From Novosphingobium sp. (GTDB lineage Bacteria; Pseudomonadota; Alphaproteobacteria; Sphingomonadales; Sphingomonadaceae), in the NCBI RefSeq assembly GCF_020852455.1, contig NZ_JADZAT010000007.1:62001-126000 (forward strand): DNA of 64,000 bases. Direction: 5' to 3'. Of this stretch, positions 1 to 10,242 are shown one piece after another. Positions within the stretch are counted from its first letter, which is position 1. Each line of letters begins with the position of its first letter. The position numbers were made by a program, and so were the translations under genes. The notes below the pieces were generated by a model. The model was not told the origin of the DNA, did no database searches, and saw only the letters and a program-made list of their open reading frames with translations.

Positions 1-290
1 AGGAACTGGCCACACTGCGCACCAAATCGCCGCAGACCTGCAAGGTCGCGCTGCGCCAGCTGCACGACAGCCTGCTGTGCGAAGACTTTGCCGCGAACAT
101 GATGATGGAATACCGCATCGCCAGCCGCGTCCTGACCCGCCCCGACTTTGCCGAGGGCGTCCGCGCGGTGATCGTGGACAAGACCATGGACCCCAAGTGG
201 GACCCGGCCACGCCTGAAGGCGTTTCCGACGAACTGATCGACAGCATCTTCGCGCCGCTAGGCGCAGGCAACGAATGGCAGCCGCTGTGA
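1..290 (+). CDS. 3-hydroxyisobutyryl-CoA hydrolase, C-terminal part
   Basis: The reading frame is open from base 3 and ends at 290, leaving about 95 C-terminal residues; the 5' part lies outside the window. The tail has the RTKSPQTCKVALRQL segment followed by MMEYRIASR, DFAEGVRAVIVDK and WDP, which matches the C-terminus of 3-hydroxyisobutyryl-CoA hydrolases of the crotonase superfamily. The enzyme releases 3-hydroxyisobutyrate from its CoA ester in valine degradation. The two genes downstream encode an enoyl-CoA hydratase and 3-hydroxyisobutyrate dehydrogenase, the steps before and after it, which supports the assignment. The methionines inside the fragment are internal, not starts. Confidence 0.85.
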   Translation, partial: ELATLRTKSPQTCKVALRQLHDSLLCEDFAANMMMEYRIASRVLTRPDFAEGVRAVIVDKTMDPKWDPATPEGVSDELIDSIFAPLGAGNEWQPL

Positions 291-424
291 CGTCCCGCAC
301 CTTTCCTACACCCGGCCTGACTGTCATCATCGCCGCTACGGCGGAAATCGGGCACTTTTTTGATTTCTGAACCCTGTGAACTTTGTCAACTTCCACATCC
401 CCCGGTGCAAGACTGGAGACTGAC

Positions 425-1201
425 GTGAGCCAATACGAAACCATCCTCGTCGAACAGCAGGGCGCGGTCACGCTGATCACGCTCAACCGGCCGCAGGCGC
501 TCAACGCGCTCAACAGCCAGGTGCTCGAAGACCTGATCGCCGCTTTCGCCGCATTCGACGCCGATGACAGCCAGCGCTGCGCGGTGCTGACCGGCAGCGA
601 AAAGGCCTTTGCCGCCGGGGCCGACATCAAGGAGATGTCGGAAAAGAGCTTTGGCGACGTCTACGGCGGCGGGCTGTTCGCCGGTTATGACCGCGTCACC
701 GCCACCCGCAAGCCGTGGATCGCGGCGGTGGCCGGCTATGCACTGGGCGGCGGCTGCGAGCTGGCAATGATGGCCGATTTCATCATCGCGGCAGACAACG
801 CCAAATTCGGCCAGCCCGAAATCAAGCTGGGGGTCACCCCCGGCATGGGCGGCAGCCAGCGCCTGACCCGCGCGGTGGGCAAGGCCAAGGCGATGGAAAT
901 GTGCCTGACCGGGCGGATGATGGGCGCCGAGGAAGCCGAAGCCGCGGGCCTGGCCGCCAAGGTCGTCCCGCTGGCCGAACTGAAGGATGCCGCGCTCAAG
1001 ACCGCTGCCGAAATCGCTGCGATGCCCCCGCTGGCCGCGATTGCCGCCAAGGAAATGGTCAATGCCGCGTTCGAGACCACCCTGACCCAGGGCGTGCTGT
1101 TCGAACGCCGTCTGTTCAACGGGCTGTTCGGCACCGAAGACCAGAAGGAAGGCATGGCCGCGTTCATCGAAAAGCGGCCCGGCAACTGGAAGGGGCGCTA
1201 A
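425..1201 (+). CDS. enoyl-CoA hydratase (crotonase family)
   Basis: A 258-residue crotonase. The oxyanion-hole segment AGADIKEM is at 64-71 and GGGCEL at 108-113. The two catalytic glutamates, E112 and E132, have the 20-residue spacing of active hydratases. In this operon it probably hydrates methacrylyl-CoA to 3-hydroxyisobutyryl-CoA in valine breakdown, with possible wider use on short acyl-CoAs. I chose the GTG at 425 because GGAG at 415-418 is well spaced and the protein then begins like its family; a TTG at 383 would add 14 residues. The next gene follows after 3 nt. Confidence 0.9.
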   Translation: MSQYETILVEQQGAVTLITLNRPQALNALNSQVLEDLIAAFAAFDADDSQRCAVLTGSEKAFAAGADIKEMSEKSFGDVYGGGLFAGYDRVTATRKPWIAAVAGYALGGGCELAMMADFIIAADNAKFGQPEIKLGVTPGMGGSQRLTRAVGKAKAMEMCLTGRMMGAEEAEAAGLAAKVVPLAELKDAALKTAAEIAAMPPLAAIAAKEMVNAAFETTLTQGVLFERRLFNGLFGTEDQKEGMAAFIEKRPGNWKGR

Positions 1202-1204
1202 ACC

Positions 1205-2077
1205 ATGAAAATCGCCTTCATCGGCCTCGGCAACATGGGCGGCGGGATGGCCGCGAATCTGGTCAAGGCGGGGCATGAGGTCCATGCCTTCGACCTGTCC
1301 GAAGAGGCGCTTGCCCGCGCCAAGGACAACGGCTGCGCCACCTACACTTCGGTGCGCGAGGCGGTTCAGGGCGCCGAGGCGGTGGTTTCGATGCTGCCCA
1401 ATGGCGCGATTGTCGAAAGCGTGTTCAGCGCCGATGTGATCGGCCAGGCGCCGACCAGCGCGCTGCTGATCGATTGTTCGACGATCGACGTCGATACCGC
1501 CCGCAAGGTTGGCGAAGCGGCTGGTACAGCCGGTTATGCGATGGTCGATGCCCCCGTCTCGGGTGGGATCGCGGCGGCCAATGGCGGCACCTTGACCTTC
1601 ATGGTCGGCGGCAGCGACGATGCCTTCAAGCGTGCCGAGCCGATCCTGGCCGCAATGGGCAAGGCGGTGATCCACGCCGGTGCATCGGGCGCGGGCCAGG
1701 CTGCCAAGATTTGCAACAACATGATCCTGGGCGCGACGATGATCGCCACCTGCGAAGCCTTTGCACTGGCCGACAGGCTGGGGCTGGACCTGCAGACCTT
1801 CTTCGACATCTCGAGCAAGGCCTCGGGCCAGTCGTGGTCGATGACCGCCTATTGCCCGGTGCCGGGGGTCGGCCCGCAAAGCCCGGCCGATAACGGCTAT
1901 CAGGGCGGGTTCGCCGCCGCACTGATGCTCAAGGACCTCAAGCTGGCGATGGAAGCAGCCAGGAGCGCCGGAGCGGATGTGCCGATGGGCCAGCGGGCCG
2001 AAGAACTCTACGCCGCCTTTGCCGAGGCCGGGAACGGTGGCACCGACTTCTCGGGCATTATCAAGACCTTTCAGTAA
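1205..2077 (+). CDS. mmsB: 3-hydroxyisobutyrate dehydrogenase
   Basis: A 290-residue NAD-dependent beta-hydroxyacid dehydrogenase that oxidises 3-hydroxyisobutyrate to methylmalonate semialdehyde. The Rossmann motif GLGNMG is at 7-12. The substrate loop DAPVSGG is near 116-122 with S119, and the catalytic lysine is K168 in GAGQAAKICNNM, with N171/N172 behind it. The length is normal for the family. It starts 3 nt after the hydratase and is almost certainly co-transcribed with it. Other family members (tartronate semialdehyde reductase, for example) are possible, but the upstream hydrolase and hydratase favour valine catabolism. Confidence 0.93.
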   Translation: MKIAFIGLGNMGGGMAANLVKAGHEVHAFDLSEEALARAKDNGCATYTSVREAVQGAEAVVSMLPNGAIVESVFSADVIGQAPTSALLIDCSTIDVDTARKVGEAAGTAGYAMVDAPVSGGIAAANGGTLTFMVGGSDDAFKRAEPILAAMGKAVIHAGASGAGQAAKICNNMILGATMIATCEAFALADRLGLDLQTFFDISSKASGQSWSMTAYCPVPGVGPQSPADNGYQGGFAAALMLKDLKLAMEAARSAGADVPMGQRAEELYAAFAEAGNGGTDFSGIIKTFQ

Positions 2078-2086
2078 GAGGCTGAA

Positions 2087-3316
2087 TTGACGGACAGTCC
2101 TGCCCCGGTCGGGCCGCTTGCGGGGATCAAGGTGCTCGATCTGTCGCGCGTGCTTGCGGGGCCGTGGTGCACGCAGATCCTGGGCGATCTGGGCGCCGAG
2201 GTGATCAAGCTGGAGCAGCCCGGTCAGGGTGACGACACCCGCCGCTGGGGTCCGCCGTTCCTCGACGATGGCTCGCGCGATTCGGCCTATTACCTCTCGG
2301 CCAACCGCAACAAGCGCTCGATCGCGGTCGATATTGCCCGGCCCGAAGGCGCGGAACTGGTCCGATGTCTCGTCGCCGACGCCGACGTGGTGATCGAGAA
2401 CTTCCGGGTTGGCGCGCTGGCCAAATACGGGCTCGACTATGCCGCACTCAGTGCAATCAAGCCCGACCTGATCTATTGCTCGATCTCGGGCTTTGGCCAG
2501 TACGGCCCCGACAAGGACAAGGGCGGGTACGACTTCCTGATCCAGGGGCTGAGCGGGCTGATGAGCGTGACCGGCACCGAGGAAAGCGGCCCGATGAAGG
2601 CCGCCGTGCCGGTGGCCGACCTTTCGACCGGGCTCTACGCCACGATCTCGATCCTGGCCGCGCTGCAGCACCGGGGGCGCACCGGCGAAGGCCAGCAGAT
2701 CGACGTGGCCTTGCTTGACAGCCAGCTGGTGATGCTGGCCAATCAGGCCTCCAACTGGCTCAACGGCGGGCTTGAGCCGCGGCGGATGGGCAACCAGCAC
2801 CCCTCGATCAGCCCCTATCAGGACTTTGCCTGCAAGGACGGGCGGGTGCTGGTGGCGCTGGGCAATGACCGCCAGTTCCGCGACTTCTGCAAGCTGCTGG
2901 GCCGCGCCGACTGGGGTGAGGATCCGCGCTTTGCCGTCTCCAGCATCCGCAGCGCCAATCGCGGGGACCTGCTCGCGCTGCTTGAACCGGCGATTGCCGA
3001 ATGGACTTCGGATGATCTGATTGCGGCGATGGATGCGGCCAAGCTGCCCGGGGGCCGGATCAACACCGTGCCCGAAGCGCTCGCCCTGCCCCAGGTGGCA
3101 GCGCGCGGGCTGATCCATGACATGGCGCGCGAGGATGGCACGCCGGTGCGGTTCCTGGGCTTTCCGGGCCAGTTCTCGCGCAGTCCGGCCAGCTACCGGA
3201 TCGCTCCGCCGCGATCGGGCCAGGATACCCGCGCGGTGCTGGCGGAAAGGCTCGGCCTTTCGGAACAGGAACTCGATGCACTGACGGCCGCCGGGGTGAT
3301 CGCCGACAAGTTGTGA
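2087..3316 (+). CDS. family III CoA-transferase (CaiB/BaiF)
   Basis: A 409-residue CaiB/BaiF acyl-CoA transferase. The N-terminus carries the typical LAGIKVLDLSRVLAGPW segment, then LGAEVIKLEQP and NRNKRSIAVD. D178 in PVADLSTG is the likely catalytic aspartate that carries the acyl/CoA intermediates. It probably moves CoA between carboxylic acids, but the substrates cannot be read from sequence. It starts with TTG 9 nt after mmsB, preceded by AAGAGG, so it appears to be the last gene of the valine operon. This suggests a branched-chain or dicarboxylic acid substrate, which is an inference. Confidence 0.85.
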   Translation: MTDSPAPVGPLAGIKVLDLSRVLAGPWCTQILGDLGAEVIKLEQPGQGDDTRRWGPPFLDDGSRDSAYYLSANRNKRSIAVDIARPEGAELVRCLVADADVVIENFRVGALAKYGLDYAALSAIKPDLIYCSISGFGQYGPDKDKGGYDFLIQGLSGLMSVTGTEESGPMKAAVPVADLSTGLYATISILAALQHRGRTGEGQQIDVALLDSQLVMLANQASNWLNGGLEPRRMGNQHPSISPYQDFACKDGRVLVALGNDRQFRDFCKLLGRADWGEDPRFAVSSIRSANRGDLLALLEPAIAEWTSDDLIAAMDAAKLPGGRINTVPEALALPQVAARGLIHDMAREDGTPVRFLGFPGQFSRSPASYRIAPPRSGQDTRAVLAERLGLSEQELDALTAAGVIADKL

Positions 3317-3418
3317 GCGCGTCAGCCAGAGTTCAGGCGCGACAATGAATTACACTTTGCGAAGAGACAGCTGACCCCTTGGTCGGCACAAGGCCCCCAA
3401 CAGCAACGGGAGTGCGGC

Positions 3419-4813
3419 ATGGACAAGATCGCAACGGCGCTCAACCGCTTTGGGCTGGGCGGCAAGCTGGGCGAAAGCCCGCCCGCCGATCCGCGCGGCT
3501 GGCTGGAGGCACAGTTCGCGCGGTTCGATCCCCGTCCCGCCGCGATCGCCGCGCAAACCGGCACACCGCAGCTGGTCACCATGCTGCGCGAGGCGCGCGA
3601 CGATCGGCGTGAGCGCAAGGACGAAGCCAAGCAGGACGGCACCGACCCGAAGGCCAAGGTCGATGGCGAACCGGGTCCGTTCCGCGACCTGCGCGATGCC
3701 TATACCAGTGCAGTCGGCGCGCGCACCGATGCCGCGCTGGCCAGCGATACGCCCTTCGTCGAACGGCTGGTGCACTTCTGGTCGAACCATTTCGCGGTGT
3801 CGGTGGATAAGGTCGCGGTGATCGGCCTGGCCGGAGCCTTCGAATTCGAAGCGATCCGCCCGCATGTGCTGGGCCGGTTCAGCGACATGCTGAACGCGGT
3901 CGAGCGGCATCCGGCCATGCTGCTCTACCTCGATCAGGCCGAATCCGTTGGCCCCGAAAGCCCGCTGGCGCAGCGCGCATCGCGGCGCGGGCGCGAACGC
4001 GGGCTCAACGAGAACCTGGCGCGCGAGATCCTTGAACTGCACACGCTGGGCGTGCGCACCGGCTACAGCCAGGCCGATGTGACCGAGTTTGCCCGGGCGC
4101 TGACCGGCTGGACCGTTGGCGGCCTGGCCAAGCAGCCGCTGCTGCGCGGCCCCGGTCCCGGGTTCTGGTTCGCCGCGCCGATCCACCAGCCAGGCAGCCG
4201 GTCGATCATCGGCAAGCGCTATGGCCAGGCGGGCGAGGCGCAGGCCCAGGCGGTGCTGGACGATCTGGCCCGCCACCCTGCCACGGCCCGGCATGTGGCC
4301 ACCAAGCTGGCGCGGCACTTCGCGGCCGACGATCCGCCGCCCGCGCTGGTCGCCCGGCTGGAGGCGGACTTCCTGCGCAACGGGGGCGATCTCAAGTCGC
4401 TCTACCGGGTCCTGCTGGCCTCGCCCGAGTGCTGGCAGGGCGCCCCCAAGTTCCGCACCCCGTGGGACTGGACCCTGGCCGCGCTGCGCGCCACCGGGAT
4501 CAAGGCCTTGCCCGGGCGCAACGCCGCCGGCGGCTTTCAGCAACTGGGCCAGGCGATCTGGAAGCCCGGATCGCCCGCCGGCTATGACGATGTGGCGCCC
4601 AGCTGGGCTGGCCCCGATGCGCTCTATCGCCGGGTCGAAGTGGCCCAGCGGATCGCCGATCGCGCCGCCCCGGCGATCGATGCCCGTACGCTGGCCGAGG
4701 CTTTGTTCCCGCAAAGCCTGAGCCAATCGACACGCGAGGCGATTACCCGCGCCGAAAGCGGTCCGCAGGCGCTCGCGCTGCTGCTCGCCTCACCCGAAAT
4801 GATGCGGAGGTAA
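3419..4813 (+). CDS. DUF1800 family protein
   Basis: A 464-residue protein of the DUF1800 family. Recognisable stretches are LNRFGLGGKLGE at the start, VHFWSNHFAV near 118-127, NENLAREILELHTLG near 196-210, FARALTGWTV near 223-232 and HVATKLARHFAADDPPP near 290-306. The biochemical function is unknown. The family is nearly always paired with a DUF1501 protein, and that is so here: the DUF1501 gene begins 5 nt downstream. No signal peptide is visible although the partner has a Tat-like leader, so export as a complex is possible. The start is ATG with only weak ribosome-binding sequence. Confidence 0.85.
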   Translation: MDKIATALNRFGLGGKLGESPPADPRGWLEAQFARFDPRPAAIAAQTGTPQLVTMLREARDDRRERKDEAKQDGTDPKAKVDGEPGPFRDLRDAYTSAVGARTDAALASDTPFVERLVHFWSNHFAVSVDKVAVIGLAGAFEFEAIRPHVLGRFSDMLNAVERHPAMLLYLDQAESVGPESPLAQRASRRGRERGLNENLAREILELHTLGVRTGYSQADVTEFARALTGWTVGGLAKQPLLRGPGPGFWFAAPIHQPGSRSIIGKRYGQAGEAQAQAVLDDLARHPATARHVATKLARHFAADDPPPALVARLEADFLRNGGDLKSLYRVLLASPECWQGAPKFRTPWDWTLAALRATGIKALPGRNAAGGFQQLGQAIWKPGSPAGYDDVAPSWAGPDALYRRVEVAQRIADRAAPAIDARTLAEALFPQSLSQSTREAITRAESGPQALALLLASPEMMRR

Positions 4814-4818
4814 CCCCC

Positions 4819-5958
4819 ATGCTGCTTCACCGCCGCCAGATGCTTGCCGCCGGCACCGCCGCGCTGTTTGCCCCCAGGATCGCCTTTGCCAAGGCCGCGA
4901 CCGAACGCCGGCTGGTCTTCGTGATCCAGCGCGGCGCGGCCGATGGGCTTGCCACCCTCGCCCCCACCGGCGATCCGGCCTATGCCGCGCTGCGCGGCGA
5001 TCTGATCCCCGAACTGCTGCAACAGCCCCGGCTGGGCGGCCTGTTCGCGCTGCATCCGGCGCTGAAGCAGGTCGCGGGTCTGTATGGAGCCAAGCAGGCG
5101 CTGTTCGCCCACGCGATTGCTTCGCCCTATCGCGATCGCTCGCACTTCGATGGCCAGAACGTGCTCGAAACCGGCGGGCTGCTGCCCTATGACCGCAAGG
5201 ACGGGTGGCTGAACCGCCTGCTCGCACTGCTACCGCGCGAAACGCGCGGACTGGCGATCTCGGCGACGATCCCCACCGCGCTGCGCGGCGCGGTGCAGGT
5301 CTCCAGCTATGCCTCCTCGAACCTGCCCGATGCCTCGCAGGATCTGCTGCAGCGCGTTACCGGGATGTATGCCCAGGACCAGCAGCTCCATGCCCTGTGG
5401 CAGGAGGCTTTGCAGACCCGGGCGATGGCCGGTGACCTGGCCAGCGGCGGCGCGCGCGGTGCAGCCGCCGCCGGGCAGCTGATCGCGTCGCTGATGAAGG
5501 GCGCGGATGGCGCGCGGGTGGTGATGGTCGAAACCACCGGCTGGGATACCCACGCCGGGCAGAAGGCGCGGCTCAACAACCAGCTGGAAGGGCTCGACGG
5601 CCTGCTGGCCGCGCTGCGCAGCAATCTGGGCGAAAGTTGGGCCGATACGCTGGTGGTGGTCGCCACCGAGTTCGGTCGCACCGCTGCGGCGAATGGGACC
5701 GGCGGGACCGACCACGGCACCGGATCGCTGGCCATGCTGCTTGGCGGCACCGTGGCGGGCAGACGGATCCTGACAGACTGGCCGGGTCTTGGCCAAAACC
5801 AGCTTTACGAAGGACGCGACCTCAGGCCGACCGCCGACCTTGACGCGCTGATCGGCGGGGCGGTGGCAGCGCACTTCGGGCTCGATCCGCTGCGCGTCGC
5901 GCCCGGGCTGTTCCCGGGCAGCAAGGGCAAGCCGATCGAGGGGCTGATCCGGACCTAG
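4819..5958 (+). CDS. DUF1501 family protein, Tat-exported
   Basis: A 379-residue DUF1501 protein, a family related to sulfatase/alkaline-phosphatase folds. The N-terminus LLHRRQMLAAGTAALFAPRIAFA looks like a twin-arginine leader with cleavage after AFA. Family stretches include QRGAADGLATLAP near 38-50, SHFDGQNVLETGG near 112-124, TGWDTHAGQ near 241-249, VVATEFGRTAAANGTGGTDHGTGS near 277-300 and a late ARPTADL-like segment. It lies 5 nt downstream of the DUF1800 gene, so the two are an operon. The substrate is unknown. It ends 3 nt from the convergent M28 peptidase gene. Confidence 0.87.
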   Translation: MLLHRRQMLAAGTAALFAPRIAFAKAATERRLVFVIQRGAADGLATLAPTGDPAYAALRGDLIPELLQQPRLGGLFALHPALKQVAGLYGAKQALFAHAIASPYRDRSHFDGQNVLETGGLLPYDRKDGWLNRLLALLPRETRGLAISATIPTALRGAVQVSSYASSNLPDASQDLLQRVTGMYAQDQQLHALWQEALQTRAMAGDLASGGARGAAAAGQLIASLMKGADGARVVMVETTGWDTHAGQKARLNNQLEGLDGLLAALRSNLGESWADTLVVVATEFGRTAAANGTGGTDHGTGSLAMLLGGTVAGRRILTDWPGLGQNQLYEGRDLRPTADLDALIGGAVAAHFGLDPLRVAPGLFPGSKGKPIEGLIRT

Positions 5959-5961
5959 GCC

Positions 5962-7299
5962 CTACTCGGCCGGCTTGATCGGTCCCGCCTCGTTTGCCAC
6001 TTCCTTCAGCACCACGGTCCAGGCCGCGACGTTCTGTTCAAGCTGGACCGGATCAACCTTGTCCAGCGTATCGTCGGGCGTGTGGTGCAGGTCGAAATAG
6101 CGCGTCCCGTCCTGGTCGAGATCGATCACGCCCGGCTTCTGCGCAGCGATGATCGCGCCGGTGTCAGCCCCGCCGTTGGCCTTGTCGGCCGCCGGTACGA
6201 TCCCCATCAGTGCCAGCCCGGCCGCGATCCGGTTGCGCAGCGGCTGGTTCGCCATGGAGAGGTTGAACTTGACCCGCCAGACGCGGTCGGCGCCAAAGTC
6301 GCTCTCCATCACCAGGGCATGCGGTTCGGCGGCATGGGCCTTGCCATAGGCGGCCCCGCCGAACACGCCGATCTCTTCCGAACCCGCCCACAGCACCCGG
6401 ATCGTGCGCAGCGGCTGGCCCTGGCGCTGGGTGCGCAGCGCTGCCGCCGTGATGATCCCGCAGCCGGCGGCATCGTCAATCGCGCCGGTACCCAGGTCCC
6501 AGCTGTCGAGATGGCAGGCCAGCATGACCGGCGGCAGCGTGGGATCGCGCCCGGGCAGTTCGGCAATGACATTGCCCGACGGCATGTTCGCTTGCGGGCG
6601 GCCTTCCAGCACCAGGTCGATCATCATTGGCTTGCCGGTCTTGGCAATCCGCGCGATCAGCAGGGCATCGGGGATCGAGACCGCCCCGGCCGGGATCGCC
6701 TTCGCCGGATCGGTGAAGCTGGCAACCCCGGTGTGCGGATCGCGGTTGTGATCGGTGCCGACCGAGCGGATCACGGCTGCTGCCGCACCCTTGCTGGCGG
6801 CGATCGCCGGGCCCTGGCGGCGCACCGCTCCATAGGGGCCATAGCCGGCACCGTCCTGGCTGGCGACGAAGGCATGGTCGATGAACGCGACCTTGCCCTT
6901 GAGCGAGCCTTCGGGCGCGGCCTTCAGTGCATCGAGCGTGGGGAAATAGACGAGTTCGGCCTTCAGCCCGCCCTTGGGCGTCGGCACCGAATAGCCCAGC
7001 GCGGTAATGTGCAGCTTGTGCGGGTAAGGCGCGGTCAGCTCGGCGGTTTCGGCGCCGCGGACAAAGCCGGTGACAGTGAAGGGTTCGACCCGCACATTCC
7101 TGAAGCCCAGCGCGGTCAGCCGCGCCACCGCCCAGTCACGCGCCCTGGCTTCACGCTCAGACCCGGCAGGCCGCGCGCCGATCTCGGTCGTCAGCCCTTC
7201 GGTGATCTGCCAGGCCAGATCGTCAGGCGCCGGGGCGGCCTGGCTGGCAGTGGCGGAAAGCAGGGCGGAAAGCGCAGCGGCGCGGAAGATGTTTCGCAT
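5962..7299 (-). CDS. secreted M28-family metallopeptidase
   Basis: A 445-residue exported zinc peptidase. An N-terminal signal peptide (RNIFRAAALSALLSATASQA) is followed by a protease-associated-type insert and an M28 catalytic domain. The di-zinc ligands are recognisable in order: H in ACHLDSWD, D in GAIDDAAG, the catalytic pair in AGSEEIG, the acid in MESDFG and H in DLHHTPDD. The overall layout resembles plasma glutamate carboxypeptidase/carboxypeptidase Q, so it probably trims dipeptides or short peptides in the periplasm. The gene is convergent with the DUF1501 gene and separated from the upstream lactonase gene by 40 nt, so the two may be co-transcribed. Confidence 0.88.
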   Translation of the reverse strand: MRNIFRAAALSALLSATASQAAPAPDDLAWQITEGLTTEIGARPAGSEREARARDWAVARLTALGFRNVRVEPFTVTGFVRGAETAELTAPYPHKLHITALGYSVPTPKGGLKAELVYFPTLDALKAAPEGSLKGKVAFIDHAFVASQDGAGYGPYGAVRRQGPAIAASKGAAAAVIRSVGTDHNRDPHTGVASFTDPAKAIPAGAVSIPDALLIARIAKTGKPMMIDLVLEGRPQANMPSGNVIAELPGRDPTLPPVMLACHLDSWDLGTGAIDDAAGCGIITAAALRTQRQGQPLRTIRVLWAGSEEIGVFGGAAYGKAHAAEPHALVMESDFGADRVWRVKFNLSMANQPLRNRIAAGLALMGIVPAADKANGGADTGAIIAAQKPGVIDLDQDGTRYFDLHHTPDDTLDKVDPVQLEQNVAAWTVVLKEVANEAGPIKPAE

Positions 7300-7339
7300 C
7301 TGTTCCGCCTAGCCGGGTCGTTCCGGTTTGGCAACCGGC

Positions 7340-8212
7340 TCAGGGCGTACCTGCCCCCGGCACCGCGACTTCGGCAACCAGCAGCACCGCGCTGGGCTGG
7401 GCCGCGATCACTGCCGGATCATGGCCTTCGGACGAGCAGATGAACAGGTGCCGCCGCTCGGGCCCGCCCAGCGCGACGGCATAGGCGTGATGCTCCAGCT
7501 CGATCGTGTCGGTCACTTCGCCGCCTTCACGCACGCGCAGCACCGATGGCCCCTGCTGGCCCGGATTGGCCACCCAGACCGCGCCTTCGGCATCAAGGCA
7601 GATCCCGTCGGGCTGGACGCCTTCGGGCAGCTGGGCATAGACCCGGCGGTTCGCCAGGCTGCCATCTGCTTCGATATCGAAAGCGGTCAGGCAGAAACCG
7701 TTGGTTTCGCCGATGATCAGGGTCTTGCCATCGGGTGTGATCACCAGTCCGTTGGGAAAGCGAAGATCGCCGGCAACCCGGGTCACGCCGCCATCGGGAT
7801 CAATCCGCGCGATCACACACGTTTCGGCCGGTGGGGCATCGGGGTTCCAGAAGTTGTAGCCGATATCGCTGACCCAGGTCCGGCCCTGCGGATCGGTGAC
7901 CGCATCGCTCAGACAGAAGACGCAGGTCTGCGAAAGATCGGCCAGGTCATGCAGCGTCGATCCGTCCCAGCGCTTCATCGCCAGATGCAGCGCATCGCTG
8001 AACACCAGTGACCCATCAGCCATGAAACCGAGACCGTTGGGCTTGAACGGCAAGGCAATCTCGGTGCGCAAGTCCCCAGCCAGGCTGACCGATTTGATCG
8101 CACTGTCGTGGATGTCGATGAACCACAGCCGGTCACCACGCCAGCGCGGGCTTTCGGTAAAGCGCAGGCCCTGACCCAGGCCGATCAGCTGTTCAGGCTT
8201 GTATGCAGTCAT
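7340..8212 (-). CDS. SMP-30/gluconolactonase-like protein
   Basis: A 290-residue six-bladed beta-propeller of the SMP-30/gluconolaconase/LRE family. The metal-binding residues are recognisable: E in FTESPRW near 19, N in RFPNGLV in the middle, and D in QPDGICLDAEG. Such enzymes hydrolyse sugar or aromatic lactones using one divalent metal. No signal peptide is visible, so a cytoplasmic location is likely. No sugar dehydrogenase lies beside it, so the substrate cannot be inferred. Upstream, 8213-8442 holds no gene and must contain the divergent promoters for this gene and ettA; I could not assign elements there. Confidence 0.83.
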   Translation of the reverse strand: MTAYKPEQLIGLGQGLRFTESPRWRGDRLWFIDIHDSAIKSVSLAGDLRTEIALPFKPNGLGFMADGSLVFSDALHLAMKRWDGSTLHDLADLSQTCVFCLSDAVTDPQGRTWVSDIGYNFWNPDAPPAETCVIARIDPDGGVTRVAGDLRFPNGLVITPDGKTLIIGETNGFCLTAFDIEADGSLANRRVYAQLPEGVQPDGICLDAEGAVWVANPGQQGPSVLRVREGGEVTDTIELEHHAYAVALGGPERRHLFICSSEGHDPAVIAAQPSAVLLVAEVAVPGAGTP

Positions 8213-8442
8213 GGTCCGCTTCCCTTCGCTTTCTGAAGATGTGGACGACCACTGTCGACACTACAACGCCTAAATTGCCGTATCTGTTCGCAGCCTCCAC
8301 AATCGCGTGTCAGGCCACACGAGCGAAGCGATGGTGCGCGGCGAGCTGCGGCGGGGCTGAACCCGCGCTTGCCCCACGGCCCCTGCCCGGCTAGAGGGCG
8401 CGGCAAATCTCCACAACCTGTTTGCCCTCAAGAGGAAACCCG

Positions 8443-10116
<1,674 letters not shown>

Positions 10117-10242
10117 GTTTCGTCACCGCGAAGCTGAACGCAAAGCTTACCAATTCGTTCACGCTGCCGACAGCGCGAATCGGATAGCCCTTCATCTGTG
10201 GTCGCCGGGAATCGCTCCGGCGCGATGGATGGAGGAACGGCC

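Noticed and set aside
386..3118. 910-codon minus-strand frame opposite the valine operon
   Set aside because: It lies antisense to three well-recognised genes, has low-complexity His/Gly/Arg/Gln-rich composition typical of GC-rich antisense frames, and no family motif.
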